Of a stretch of 64,000 nt of DNA, positions 8,445-18,000 are shown piece after piece; within the stretch, counting starts at the first letter, position 1; the number at the start of each line of letters is the position of its first letter. This DNA comes from Caproiciproducens galactitolivorans (lineage in GTDB: Bacteria; Bacillota; Clostridia; Oscillospirales; Acutalibacteraceae), in the NCBI RefSeq assembly GCF_004768785.1, contig NZ_SRMQ01000003.1:211482-275481 (forward strand), in the 5' to 3' direction. The position numbers and the translations under genes are program-made. The notes beneath the pieces were generated by a model. It made no database searches, was not told the DNA's origin, and saw only the letters and a list, made by a program, of their open reading frames with translations.

Positions 8445-10895
8445 TTGACCAGCATACTGACCCGCGAAGGAAAACAGAATTACTATCTGAAGGCTTTTTT
8501 ATACGGCCTTGCAGTGTCCTTTCTCTTTTTCATCCCGTTTATACTTTATGACAACGGCTATTTTTTATTCTACGGCGATTTTAATGTGCAGCAGGTGCCC
8601 TTCTACCGAATGTGCCACGACGCGATCCGCAGCGGGAACATCGGCTGGAACTGGACAACGGACCTGGGCGCGAATTTCATCGGATCGTACTCGTTTTACC
8701 TTTTGGGAAGCCCGTTTTTCTGGCTGACCATCCCGTTCCCGAGCGCGGCGGTGCCGTACCTGATGGGCCCGCTGCTAATCTTGAAATTCGGCTGCGCTTC
8801 GCTGACAGGATACCTTTATTTGCAGCGGTATGTGGAGGACAAGGATTATGCGGTCATCGGCGGCATGCTGTACGCGTTTTCCGGATTTTCGATTTACAAT
8901 ATCTTTTTTAACCATTTTCATGAAGCCATCGTATTTTTCCCGCTCATGCTGTGGGCGCTGGACGAATACATGTATAAAAGGCGCAGGGGGCTTTTCGCGG
9001 TCACCGTGTTTGCCTGCTGCTTTGTGAATTATTACTTTTTTGTGGGACAGGTTGTTTTTACGCTGCTTTACGGCTTTACCCGGCTGTTCAGCGGGAACTG
9101 GAAAATTACGCTGCGCGATTTTCTGCTGCTGGTATGCGAAGCGGTCATCGGGGTGCTGTGCGCCTGTGTGCTGCTAGTGCCGACCGTGCTCGCCGTAATC
9201 CAGAACCCGCGCGTGAACGACCCGCCGGAGGGCTGGAACGCGCTGCTTTACGACTGGAACCAGCGGTACGTCCATATTCTAGAATGTTTCTTCTTCCCGC
9301 CGGATATCCCTGCGCGGCCGAACTTTACCCCGAAGTCAGAGGCAAAATGGGCCTCGCTTGGCGCGTGGCTGCCGCTGTTCAGCATGACCGGCGTAATCGG
9401 CTTTTTAAAAATGCGGAGAAAGCATTGGTTGAAAACCCTGTTGGGAATCCTGTACCTGATGGCCTTTGTCCCGGTGCTGAATTCCGCGTTCCAGCTTTTT
9501 AACGCTTCCTATTATGCGCGCTGGTTCTATATGCTGACTTTGATGATGAGCCTCGCGACGATTCTTGCGTTGCAGCGGGCGTGCATTGACTGGAAAAGCT
9601 CAATTAAATGGACGATGGGCATTACCCTCGGCATCGCGTTGCCGATCGGGCTGATGGTGAAATCCACCGATCAGGACGGCAAAAAAACCTATACGTTCGG
9701 GCTGGAGGATTACCCGACGCGCTTCTGGTCCTATGTTGCCATCGCCATGGTAAGCCTGCTCCTCCTGACGATTATCTTCAAATATTATCAACGCGACAAA
9801 AAAGGGTTTATCCGCCGCTGCATGGGCGGCGTGGCGGCAATCTCCTTTGTTTACGCGCTGTTCTTCATCGCGTTGGGCAAAACCCAGAGCGACGACGCCC
9901 ACAAGGAAATCATCCCCTATTCGCTCAACGGCGGCGCGGATATCCACCTGCCCGATACCAGGAACTGCCGCGTTGACGTTTACGATGGGATGGACAATCA
10001 GGCCATGTTCTGGCAGATCCCGACCATTCAGGCGTTCCACAGTATTGTTCCCGGTTCCATCATGGAATTCTACCCCTCTGTTGGCGTACAGCGCGATGTG
10101 GGTTCCCGCCCGGAAACGAAGTATTACGGCCTGCGCGGGCTGACAAGCTGCCGCTGGCTTTTCGATCCGGCTTTGAGCGGCAAGGACTTTGCCGTAGGCG
10201 AAACGGATACGAACGCACCGGCCATGCCGGGCTGGCGTTATTACGCTTCGCAGAACGGGTTTAAGATTTACCAGAATCAGTATTATATTCCCATGGGGTT
10301 CAGTTACGATTCCTACATCACCCGCTCGGAATACGAGCAGGTCGAAAAGGAAAACCGGCATCTGCTTCTGCTAAAAACGCTGGTGGTGGAAAACGAGGAT
10401 GTGAGGGAAGTAACCGGCATTCTAAAGCATGATGACAATTTTTTGGAATCCGATTTTTCACAGGAGGCCTATTTCGAGGACTGCCTGAACCGAAAAGCCG
10501 AGTCATGCTCTTCCTTTGAACGAGACAACGGCGGATTCACCGCGAAAATCAACGCCGACAAAGAGCGGCTGGTCTTTTTCAGCGTGCCGTGGGAAGGCGG
10601 CTGGAGCGCCAAGGTGAACGGCAGGGAGGCGGAGATTCTGAAGGTCAACGTTGGGTTTATGGCGGTGAAGGTGCCGGCGGGCGAGTCCACGATCCGCTTT
10701 GATTATACGACGCCCGGCTTAAAGCAAGGGGCGCTGATAACCCTTGGCGGCGCGGCGCTGCTTGCCTTCTACTGGATTATGACCAAACGCTGCGATAAAA
10801 AGCATCCGCACAGGCGGAAAACATACCGAATTAAACGCCCCTTGCCGAGAACGATAGGATCCGCCGCACAAGCGGAAAATCTGAAAACGAAATGA
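8445..10895 (+). CDS. YfhO-family polytopic membrane protein
   Basis: The 816-residue protein has about a dozen hydrophobic helices through residue ~465, then a soluble extracytoplasmic region, and one more helix near residue 765 before a basic tail. GDFNVQQVPFY and TDLGANFIGSYSFYLLGSP near the start are characteristic of YfhO proteins. In Listeria and Bacillus, YfhO proteins act with a GtcA/GtrB-like system to glycosylate lipoteichoic or wall teichoic acid. The next gene is a matching GT2 enzyme, so a polymer-glycosylation role is inferred. The start is TTG at 8445 after GGAGG. Confidence 0.85.
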   Translation: MTSILTREGKQNYYLKAFLYGLAVSFLFFIPFILYDNGYFLFYGDFNVQQVPFYRMCHDAIRSGNIGWNWTTDLGANFIGSYSFYLLGSPFFWLTIPFPSAAVPYLMGPLLILKFGCASLTGYLYLQRYVEDKDYAVIGGMLYAFSGFSIYNIFFNHFHEAIVFFPLMLWALDEYMYKRRRGLFAVTVFACCFVNYYFFVGQVVFTLLYGFTRLFSGNWKITLRDFLLLVCEAVIGVLCACVLLVPTVLAVIQNPRVNDPPEGWNALLYDWNQRYVHILECFFFPPDIPARPNFTPKSEAKWASLGAWLPLFSMTGVIGFLKMRRKHWLKTLLGILYLMAFVPVLNSAFQLFNASYYARWFYMLTLMMSLATILALQRACIDWKSSIKWTMGITLGIALPIGLMVKSTDQDGKKTYTFGLEDYPTRFWSYVAIAMVSLLLLTIIFKYYQRDKKGFIRRCMGGVAAISFVYALFFIALGKTQSDDAHKEIIPYSLNGGADIHLPDTRNCRVDVYDGMDNQAMFWQIPTIQAFHSIVPGSIMEFYPSVGVQRDVGSRPETKYYGLRGLTSCRWLFDPALSGKDFAVGETDTNAPAMPGWRYYASQNGFKIYQNQYYIPMGFSYDSYITRSEYEQVEKENRHLLLLKTLVVENEDVREVTGILKHDDNFLESDFSQEAYFEDCLNRKAESCSSFERDNGGFTAKINADKERLVFFSVPWEGGWSAKVNGREAEILKVNVGFMAVKVPAGESTIRFDYTTPGLKQGALITLGGAALLAFYWIMTKRCDKKHPHRRKTYRIKRPLPRTIGSAAQAENLKTK

Positions 10896-10907
10896 TCGGA
10901 GGTTGCT

Positions 10908-11831
10908 ATGCCCACAGTCTATTTTGTAATACCGTGCTATAACGAAGAAGAGGTTCTGCCGGAAACCGTCCGGCGGCTAACGGAAAAAATCAACGGCATG
11001 ATCGCGTCCGGGCGCGCCGACCGGAAAAGCCGTATGTTATTGGTGGACGACGGCAGCCGCGACAAAACATGGGAGCTGATCAGCAGATTCAGCGAAGAAA
11101 ACGAACTGGTGAGCGGGATTAAGCTTGCGCACAACCGCGGGCACCAGAACGCGCTGCTGGCCGGGCTGATGACCGCAAAGGAATCCTGCGACTGCGCCAT
11201 TAGCTTAGACGCGGATCTGCAGGACGACATTGAGGTGCTCGACCAGTTTGTGGACAAGTTCATGGAAGGCTGCGACGTGGTCTACGGCGTCCGCAACAAG
11301 CGCGAGACCGATACGTTTTTCAAGCGTACCACCGCGCTGGGATTTTATAAGTTCATGGCGGCGCTGGGAGTGGATGTGGTGTACAATCACGCGGACTACC
11401 GCCTGATGAGCCGCCGCGCGCTGGAAGCGCTGAGCGAATATAAAGAAACCAACCTGTTCCTGCGCGGGATTGTGCCGCTGATCGGCTACCGCAGCGACTA
11501 TGTGTATTACGACCGGCATGAGCGTTTTGCCGGGGAGTCGAAATACCCGCTGAAAAAGATGATCGCTTTTGCATGGGACGGAATAACCTCCTTCAGCGTA
11601 AAGCCCCTGCGGATGATTGCGGGGTTGGGGGCGGTTCTTTGCCTTGTCAGCCTGATCGGCGTGATCCGGGCGCTGGTAGTCCGTTCCTTTATAACGGCAG
11701 GGTTCTGCGGCGTCTGGTTTTTGGGCGGCGTCCAGCTTTTGTGCCTTGGCGTTGTGGGCGGGTATATCGGCAAGATTTACGGCGAAGTAAAGGCGCGGCC
11801 GCGTTTTAAGATTGAAGAATATAAAAAATAG
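10908..11831 (+). CDS. Family 2 glycosyltransferase (DPM/GtrB-like, polyprenyl-phosphate sugar)
   Basis: The 307-residue protein has the GT2 nucleotide-sugar site (VIPCYNEEEVLPETV; SLDADLQDD with the DXD-like acidic cluster), the RGIVPLIGY loop and FAGESKYPLKKM, all typical of the GtrB/dolichol-phosphate-mannose synthase branch. Two C-terminal membrane helices (about 225-290) anchor it. Such enzymes load a sugar onto undecaprenyl phosphate. It starts 12 bp after the YfhO gene with GGAGG, so the two form an operon: this enzyme makes the lipid-linked sugar and the YfhO protein probably transfers it outside the membrane. Confidence 0.88.
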   Translation: MPTVYFVIPCYNEEEVLPETVRRLTEKINGMIASGRADRKSRMLLVDDGSRDKTWELISRFSEENELVSGIKLAHNRGHQNALLAGLMTAKESCDCAISLDADLQDDIEVLDQFVDKFMEGCDVVYGVRNKRETDTFFKRTTALGFYKFMAALGVDVVYNHADYRLMSRRALEALSEYKETNLFLRGIVPLIGYRSDYVYYDRHERFAGESKYPLKKMIAFAWDGITSFSVKPLRMIAGLGAVLCLVSLIGVIRALVVRSFITAGFCGVWFLGGVQLLCLGVVGGYIGKIYGEVKARPRFKIEEYKK

Positions 11832-11839
11832 CTGGCCGA

Positions 11840-11862
11840 CGCAGAAGAATGGTTCTTCTGCG
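11840..11862. terminator. Hairpin after the glycosyltransferase gene
   Basis: A perfect 10-bp stem (CGCAGAAGAA / TTCTTCTGCG, 3-nt loop) begins 9 bp after the stop codon. There is no T-run on either side, so it may stabilise the 3' end rather than terminate transcription. Confidence 0.4.
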
Positions 11863-11934
11863 CACAGCCGGTCGAATCGGTGTATTTCCCGGGAAAAGCG
11901 GGCGCATAGTGCCGTTTTGCCGCTTCCCGCGCGG

Positions 11935-12243
11935 CTATTTCCTTTTCTGCAGAAGGATGCGTGTTTCGCCCGGATTCAGGCAGATGAGCTTCGCGGCAAT
12001 GCGAGGATGCTTCAGCCGCAGGCGCACCATGTCGCGCAATGCCTGCCCGCTGTTGTACCCGTGAATGACCCGTATTTCTGTGACCTTTGCGTCGGCCCGG
12101 TTCAGAAGCTGTTCCAAGCTGCGCTTTGCTTCTTCCACGGTCATACCGTGGATATTCACTTCCAGAAGATTCCCGTGTCTTTCCTGTAACAATGTTATCG
12201 CCAGCTTATGAAAAATTTCCGTTTTTGCAGACCGGATGGGCAA
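11935..12243 (-). CDS. Smr-domain protein
   Basis: Residues from about 27 onward match the Small MutS-Related domain: LLEVNIHGMTVEEAKRSLE, then EIRVIHGYNSGQALRDMV, with the hallmark HGxx[ST]G-like HGYNSG. Smr domains are nucleases or nucleic-acid binders, found alone or at the end of MutS2. The full frame starts at TTG 12243 with no visible ribosome binding site and would leave a very short leader after the promoter at 12262. The true start may lie nearer 12190, so the N-terminus is uncertain. Confidence 0.75.
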   Translation of the reverse strand: MPIRSAKTEIFHKLAITLLQERHGNLLEVNIHGMTVEEAKRSLEQLLNRADAKVTEIRVIHGYNSGQALRDMVRLRLKHPRIAAKLICLNPGETRILLQKRK

Positions 12244-12261
12244 CGAATTGTATCAATCATC

Positions 12262-12267
12262 ATTATA
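12262..12267 (-). promoter_or_regulatory. Extended -10 promoter element for the Smr gene
   Basis: On the minus strand the sequence is TGATATAAT, an extended -10. It is divergent from the plus-strand promoter at 12312. Confidence 0.5.
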
Positions 12268-12311
12268 TCATCAATCCGACAAAATGAAAGCAACCGATCC
12301 GTTTTTTATGC

Positions 12312-12317
12312 TATAAT
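12312..12317 (+). promoter_or_regulatory. Extended -10 promoter element for the gene at 12343
   Basis: TGCTATAAT lies about 26 bp before the TTG start. There is no good -35, which is consistent with an extended -10 promoter and a very short leader carrying the GGAGGG site. Confidence 0.55.
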
Positions 12318-12342
12318 TAAGGACAAAACAGGAGGGATCAAT

Positions 12343-13518
12343 TTGAAGGTTGTGGACCTGCGCAATGTCTTTGCAAACTGTAATGACATGCTGATTGAAA
12401 TCAGCGACAATTATATTTATTATGCGGAAGAAAAAAAGGAAGAGGGTCATAACAGCCTCTTCATTTTAGAATATAACCGGGTTACGCGGCGGGAAAGAAT
12501 CGTAACCAACTACATACTCAGCAATCCGTCCTTTGTCCAGCATTTTTTCTGTTTCCCCGACCATATCATCATTGTGATGGAAAGCGGAGAAAGCGAAGCC
12601 TGGATTCTGCGCATCGACAAGCACACCGGCGAGGAAAAAACCATGGCGAAGCTGAATTTTCTCGGGAGCTTTTTGGACTGTACAGCGCTGGATGAGGACC
12701 ACCTCATCCTTTATACCGTAGAAAACGAAAAGCACCAGAATATGTTCCGGGCTTACAAAAAGCTGACGGGTTTCTCGAAGATTTCGTATTTATACGATCT
12801 GGACGAAGAAAAGTACTACTATGTGCGCGACCCGCGCATTTGCAATGCGGACAGCATGGGCCTGATCCCTTTCACACGGGACGGGGAGGTTCAGCTTTTA
12901 GTGCTTCTGCCCCATGGGGACGAAGCGGAAAAGGAAAAATGCTATAAGAACAGGCGCTGGTTGGGCGACAACGTGAACGACAACGTTTGGCTCTGTCCGC
13001 TTTTCGATTTTATAATCGCTGTGAAAAACGGAGAGGAACGTGCGCCGCTGGAGCTGATTTTAAGCGCGGGAACCTGCGGGTTGGTGCGTTACGCTGGAAT
13101 GGATCCGGAAAACCTGTATTTCCGCGCGAAATATTTCCCCACCGGTGATCAACGGCTCTGCGCTTACAACAAGATGACCGGGAAAAAGACGGTGGCGGCG
13201 GAGTTGAACCTGAAAGGGGACGAAAAGCCTGCTTCCTTCTATATTGACGTGAACGGCGCACGGGTTTACCGCATCACCGAGGACGAGGATAATTACGAGG
13301 TGGACGGTGTCCTGAATTCGGAAATCCACGCGAAATACAGCAAGGAGCTGGGCGAGTTCCTCGCCTGTGTGGACGACCGGTTCATCCTTGCGCGCTATAT
13401 CCTTTCGGACGAAAAGGATTCGTTTGAGTTCAATTCTATTTATGATGTGCAGACAGGTGAGCAGAAAAGCTACGAATGCCGCTGCGCCTTCCAGGGCAGC
13501 ACGGTGGTGCTATATTAA
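12343..13518 (+). CDS. Unrecognised protein, probable beta-propeller (DUF5050-like)
   Basis: The 391-residue protein has no signal peptide or membrane helix. Repeated patterns of about 45-50 residues alternate short hydrophobic strands with polar turns (for example NYIYYAEEKKE and NLYFRAKYFPTG, each followed by a Lys/Tyr-rich strand). This resembles DUF5050/PQQ-like propellers, but the family is not certain. The start is TTG 12343, preceded by GGAGGGATCAAT; an ATG further up the frame has no such site. It is divergent from the Smr gene and appears monocistronic. Function unknown. Confidence 0.7.
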   Translation: MKVVDLRNVFANCNDMLIEISDNYIYYAEEKKEEGHNSLFILEYNRVTRRERIVTNYILSNPSFVQHFFCFPDHIIIVMESGESEAWILRIDKHTGEEKTMAKLNFLGSFLDCTALDEDHLILYTVENEKHQNMFRAYKKLTGFSKISYLYDLDEEKYYYVRDPRICNADSMGLIPFTRDGEVQLLVLLPHGDEAEKEKCYKNRRWLGDNVNDNVWLCPLFDFIIAVKNGEERAPLELILSAGTCGLVRYAGMDPENLYFRAKYFPTGDQRLCAYNKMTGKKTVAAELNLKGDEKPASFYIDVNGARVYRITEDEDNYEVDGVLNSEIHAKYSKELGEFLACVDDRFILARYILSDEKDSFEFNSIYDVQTGEQKSYECRCAFQGSTVVLY

Positions 13519-13610
13519 AAAGTCAATTTTTCCTTTTGTCCTGTAAAATATACATTTCTTTGGTTTCCTGATGCACTACCTTTAATTCGTTTATAACATC
13601 CGTTATTTGA

Positions 13611-13757
13611 TTGGAATATTCGGATTACGAACTGGGAAAATTAAACATTCCGATTCCGGTGTTGGTAAAATTAGCGGACTTTTATAATACCAGTATCGAC
13701 TACCTTGTGGGGTTGACAGATGTAAAGGAACCTTATCCGAGAAGAAAAAAGAAATAA
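13611..13757 (+). pseudogene. Remnant of an XRE-family HTH regulator
   Basis: A 48-residue open frame matches the C-terminal half of a Cro/C1-type helix-turn-helix domain: YSDYELGKLNIPIPVLVKLA, then DFYNTSIDYLVGLTD. An in-frame TGA sits immediately upstream at 13608 and the first helices are missing. No recognisable start or ribosome binding site precedes it. It is best read as a 5'-truncated relic. It ends right at the terminator at 13756. Confidence 0.75.
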
Positions 13758-13782
13758 GCGCCGGGGTTTCGCCCCGGCGCTT
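13756..13782. terminator. Intrinsic terminator between the XRE remnant and the foldase gene
   Basis: An 11-bp GC-rich stem (AAGCGCCGGGG / CCCCGGCGCTT) has T-rich sequence beyond it on the minus strand. It probably ends the long minus-strand operon glmU to the foldase gene. Confidence 0.75.
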
Positions 13783-13794
13783 TGCGGTTATTCT

Positions 13795-14922
13795 TTACTT
13801 AGAAGCTGTGGAAGCCGTACCGGCAGCGGAAGAAGCTGCGGACGCTGTGGAAGCCGCAGGAGCGGCGGAAGACGTTTCGGTTACGAACATGGATGGCTTG
13901 TAGGAATCGATCGCCGCCTGGTTCAAGGTGACGTTGCTGTAGGACTGCGCCGCCTTATCCAGATCCTTGGAGAATTCCTCTGCCTTCATTTCCGCCAGAA
14001 GGTTATTGCGGGAGCTTTCCATGCTGAGTTCGTCCTTGGTCTTTTTTGTAATATCATTCTTCATGACAACGAGGAAAGCGCCGGAAATTTCAGCGGATTT
14101 TACTTCGCCCGGCTTCATGGAATCCAGCAAGGTTTTCAGATCCGCCGGGTAACTGGTGCTTGTGTTCAGGTTTTCGGTTGCCTCCTGAAGCTGCTCGGTG
14201 GTCTGTTTGGAAGCGGCCTTGTATTCGTCGGCAATCTGTTTCATCGTTTTCTTTTTGGAAGAAACCTCTGCGGCGTAAGCGTCAAACTGCTTTTTCACGG
14301 CGGCCTTTTCCTGATCCGTAAACGGGGTTACACTACCGTCGGATTTTGTATTATAGAGAGATTTTGCAATAAAAGAGAAGTCCGTGTAATTCTTTTCAAA
14401 ATACGATTTGAGTTCAGAATCGGGAACTTCTTTCTTGCCGCCCTTGCCGTAAAGCGCGGTAAAGACCTTCTGGTATTTGGTGTAAAAATCCGCATAGGCA
14501 AGGTTAAATGACTGTTTTGAAACACCGTATTTTTCGAGAGTGGAACTTGCCTGTTCCCACTGGGCATCGGTGACGCTACTGATCGTCTTGGTTTCCTCCG
14601 CCGTAAGGGACAGATTCAGTTCTTTCATTTTATCGTTCAGAACCAAAAGCATTTTGGTGTAGGTAAGCGCCTTGTCCTTGATATATTCTTCGGCGCTTTT
14701 GTTTTCGATTTTCTGGTCCAGAACCGGTTTGGTTGGGTCTTTTTTCAAGGTATTCGCGCTCTGGTATGCAGAATACAGATTGTAGATGTACACGCCGATC
14801 GGAACGGTTAAGCTGTTGTTTTTCATTGCCCAGCTTTTGTCGGTGCTGGCACACGCTGCGGTGCTTGCCGCCATAATAAACGCGAGAAGGACGGCAACGC
14901 CCTTTTTCAAAATTTTTATCAT
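13795..14922 (-). CDS. SurA/PrsA-like foldase lipoprotein
   Basis: The 375-residue protein begins with a lipoprotein signal (KKGVAVLLAFIMAASTAAC; Cys about 24). It continues with a SurA-N-like helical chaperone region, a degenerate parvulin-like segment (about 225-320), and an Ala/Ser/Thr-rich tail. It is probably an extracytoplasmic folding factor; clear parvulin catalytic residues were not seen. The start at 14922 has GGAGG 5 nt upstream, while the frame continues 43 codons further up without support. It follows mfd, the same relative position a PrsA-like gene occupies in related genomes. Confidence 0.75.
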   Translation of the reverse strand: MIKILKKGVAVLLAFIMAASTAACASTDKSWAMKNNSLTVPIGVYIYNLYSAYQSANTLKKDPTKPVLDQKIENKSAEEYIKDKALTYTKMLLVLNDKMKELNLSLTAEETKTISSVTDAQWEQASSTLEKYGVSKQSFNLAYADFYTKYQKVFTALYGKGGKKEVPDSELKSYFEKNYTDFSFIAKSLYNTKSDGSVTPFTDQEKAAVKKQFDAYAAEVSSKKKTMKQIADEYKAASKQTTEQLQEATENLNTSTSYPADLKTLLDSMKPGEVKSAEISGAFLVVMKNDITKKTKDELSMESSRNNLLAEMKAEEFSKDLDKAAQSYSNVTLNQAAIDSYKPSMFVTETSSAAPAASTASAASSAAGTASTASK

Positions 14923-15075
14923 AGTTACCTCCATACGCTTGCGCGCGAAATTCCTAGATGGTAAACACGCGAACTTTTTTAGCATAACCAATTTTATTAT
15001 TATACATGAATAAAATAGACTTGTCCAGCGAAAAACTGTCGCATTTTGCATACAGGATAAAAAATACCAAGCCCG

Positions 15076-18000
15076 CTAGCTGCCATTTTGAATTACGTCG
15101 AGAATTTCAGTAAGCGTGTCCAAAGGCGTGGCGTCTGGTTCGATTTTTACGCTGATATACGGCTTGGCGCCCGCGTTGAGCATCACGCGGGAATGGAGGG
15201 CGGAAATCAGCGCGCTGACCTGCTTCATGTCGATCTGCTTCTTGTAAAGCAGAAGCACGTCGTTCTGCTGCTTGATTTCATAGATGCCAAGTTGGGAAGC
15301 AAGGTTCCGGAGCAGAGCAATTTCAATCAGGCCGTTTACGCTCTCCGGCGGGTCGCCGAAGCGGTCGATTAGCTCGTCGGTTACGTCGAGCGCGTCTTCG
15401 CGCGTGCGGATATCGGCGATGCGGCGGTAAATTTCCAGCCGCTGGCTGAGGTTCGAAATATAGCTTTCGGGAATATGCGCCTGTACCTGCATGTCTACAA
15501 GGCATTCCTGATCGTATTCCTGCGGCGTTTCGCCCTTTTCGCGGCTGATCGCTTCGGCGAGCAGGTGCAGGTACATATCGTAGCCGACGGCTTCCATATG
15601 CCCGTGCTGTTCGCCGCCCAGAATATTGCCCGCGCCGCGGATTTCCAGGTCGCGCATGGCGATCTTGAAGCCGGAGCCGAATTCCGTAAATTCACGGATC
15701 GCGGAAAGGCGCTTCTGCGCAATTTCGGTCAGCACCTTGTTGGGTGTGAAGGTTAGGTATGCATAGGCGCGGCGGCTGGAACGCCCCACGCGCCCGCGGA
15801 GCTGGTGAAGCTGGGAAAGCCCCATGCGATCCGCGTTTTCGATAATTAATGTATTGGCGTTCGGCACGTCCACGCCGGTTTCAATAATGGTGGTGCAGAC
15901 AAGAACGTCGATTTCGTGTTCAATCAGGCGGCGCCAGACCTCAGAAAGCTCCTGTTCGTTCATCTTGCCGTGGCCGAAGCCGATACGCGCTTCGGGAATC
16001 TGTTTCTGCAAACGGGCGGCGGTGCGCTCGATAGTCGCAACGTCGTTGTGCAGGTAGTAAACCTGCCCGCCCCGGCGAAGTTCGCGCCGGATGGCTTCGG
16101 CGATCAGGCCGTTGTCGTGCTCTAGGACATAGGTCTGTACCGGGTGGCGGTCGTGTGGCGCTTCCTCAATCAGGCTCATGTCGCGGATGCCGGACAGCGC
16201 CATGTTCAGCGTGCGCGGAATCGGCGTGGCTGAAAGGGTAAGGATATCCACATTTTTACACAGAGCCTTCAGCTTCTCTTTTTGCGCAACGCCGAAACGC
16301 TGCTCCTCGTCGATAATGACGAGGCCGAGGTCGTGGAATTGTACGTCCTTGGAAACCAGCCGGTGCGTGCCGATAATCATATCGATTTCCCCGCGGCTTA
16401 ACCGGCGGAGGATTTCCTCCTGCTGCTTTGGGGTGCGGAAACGCGAAAGGAGCTCGATTTTAACGGGGAAGCCCTCCATACGCTTGGTGATCGTCTGGTA
16501 GTGTTGCCACGCAAGGATGGTGGTCGGGACGAGCATGGCGCACTGTCTGGAGTCGGTGATACATTTGAACGCCGCACGCAGGGCGACTTCCGTCTTTCCG
16601 AAGCCGACGTCGCCGCAGAGCAGGCGGTCCATGGGCGCTTCCCGCTCCATGTCGCTTTTGATTTCTTCGATACAGCGGAGCTGCGCTTCGGTTTCCTCAA
16701 ACTCAAAATGCGCCTCGAAATCGCGCTGCCATTCGTTGTCAGGAGGAAATGCATGTCCCTTTGTCTGCATCCGTTCGGCGTAAAGCTTCATCAGCTCTTT
16801 TGCCATGTCTTTAACCGCCGCGCGGACGCGCGCTTTGGCCTTTTGCCACTCCGCGCCGCCCAGGCGGTGCAGCTTTATGTTCGCGTCCTCGCGTGGGCCG
16901 ATGTATTTGGAGACCATGTCCAGTTGGGTAACCGGGACATAGAGGGTATCTTTTTTGGCGTAGCGTAATTTAATATAATCCTTTACGACGCCGTGCATAT
17001 CGATTTTGTGGATTCCTTCGAATACGCCGATGCCGTGCGCCGCATGAACGACATAATCGCCGGGTACCAGCTCGGCAAGGCTGTAAATTTCCTGGCTGTT
17101 CTTGCTGCGCTTTGCTTTTTTCTTCGGGGAGGAAATCAGGCGGCCATGGGTAATCAGCCCGAAAAACGCGCCCGGATACTCCAGCCCGGCGGAAAGCGCG
17201 CCGGAGGTAACCACTACGGTTCCGCGCTCGACCTTTTCAGGATGCTCCACATAGGCGGCGGGAATGCCCTGCGCCTGTAAATCCGCGACGGCGGTCTGCG
17301 CCGCGCGTTCATTGCCGACAAGGACGACGCATGCCCATTTGCTTGCCAGCATATTCTGCACATCCTCACCCAGAAGCTGGGTGCTGCCGCCCCAGACGGA
17401 AAGCTGGCGTGCGGTCATGTTCAGAAGGGTGCGCACAGGCGTGTCGTAGCTGCCGCGCACGAAGGTGTCCAGATAAACGGCGCCGCGCGCAAAGCGTTCC
17501 AGCGCGTAATCCCAGTCGCCGCCGAAGGTGTCCAGCCCGCGGCAGAGCGTGCCGTCCGCGAGAAGGGCTTTCACGTCTTCGCCCCACTGCCAGAGTGTGC
17601 TGCGCATGCGCTCCTTTGCCTTCGCGGGTTCGCTGACAAACAGCAGGGTGTCGGGCGTCATGTAATCGAACAGTGTGGCGGTCGAAGGGTATAACAGGGA
17701 AATATATTTATCGGCGCAGCCGAGGTGCAGGCCGTTTTCCAGCTTTTGCGCCTGCTCCGCCAAGACAGCTTTTGCGGCCGGTGCGGCCTTGCCGCGCAGG
17801 GAAGAAGCGAGTTCCCCGATTTTTTGCGCCAACAGCCCCGGGTCATCGATCAGCGCTTCTACGGCGGGCGTGACCGTGACTTGCGAAATGGTTTCGGTGC
17901 GGCGCTGCGTTTCCAGATCAAACAGGGAAATGGTGTCGATTTCGTCGCCCCAGAATTCCACCCTTGCCGGGTTCGGCGCGTCGGGCGTGAAAATATCCAG

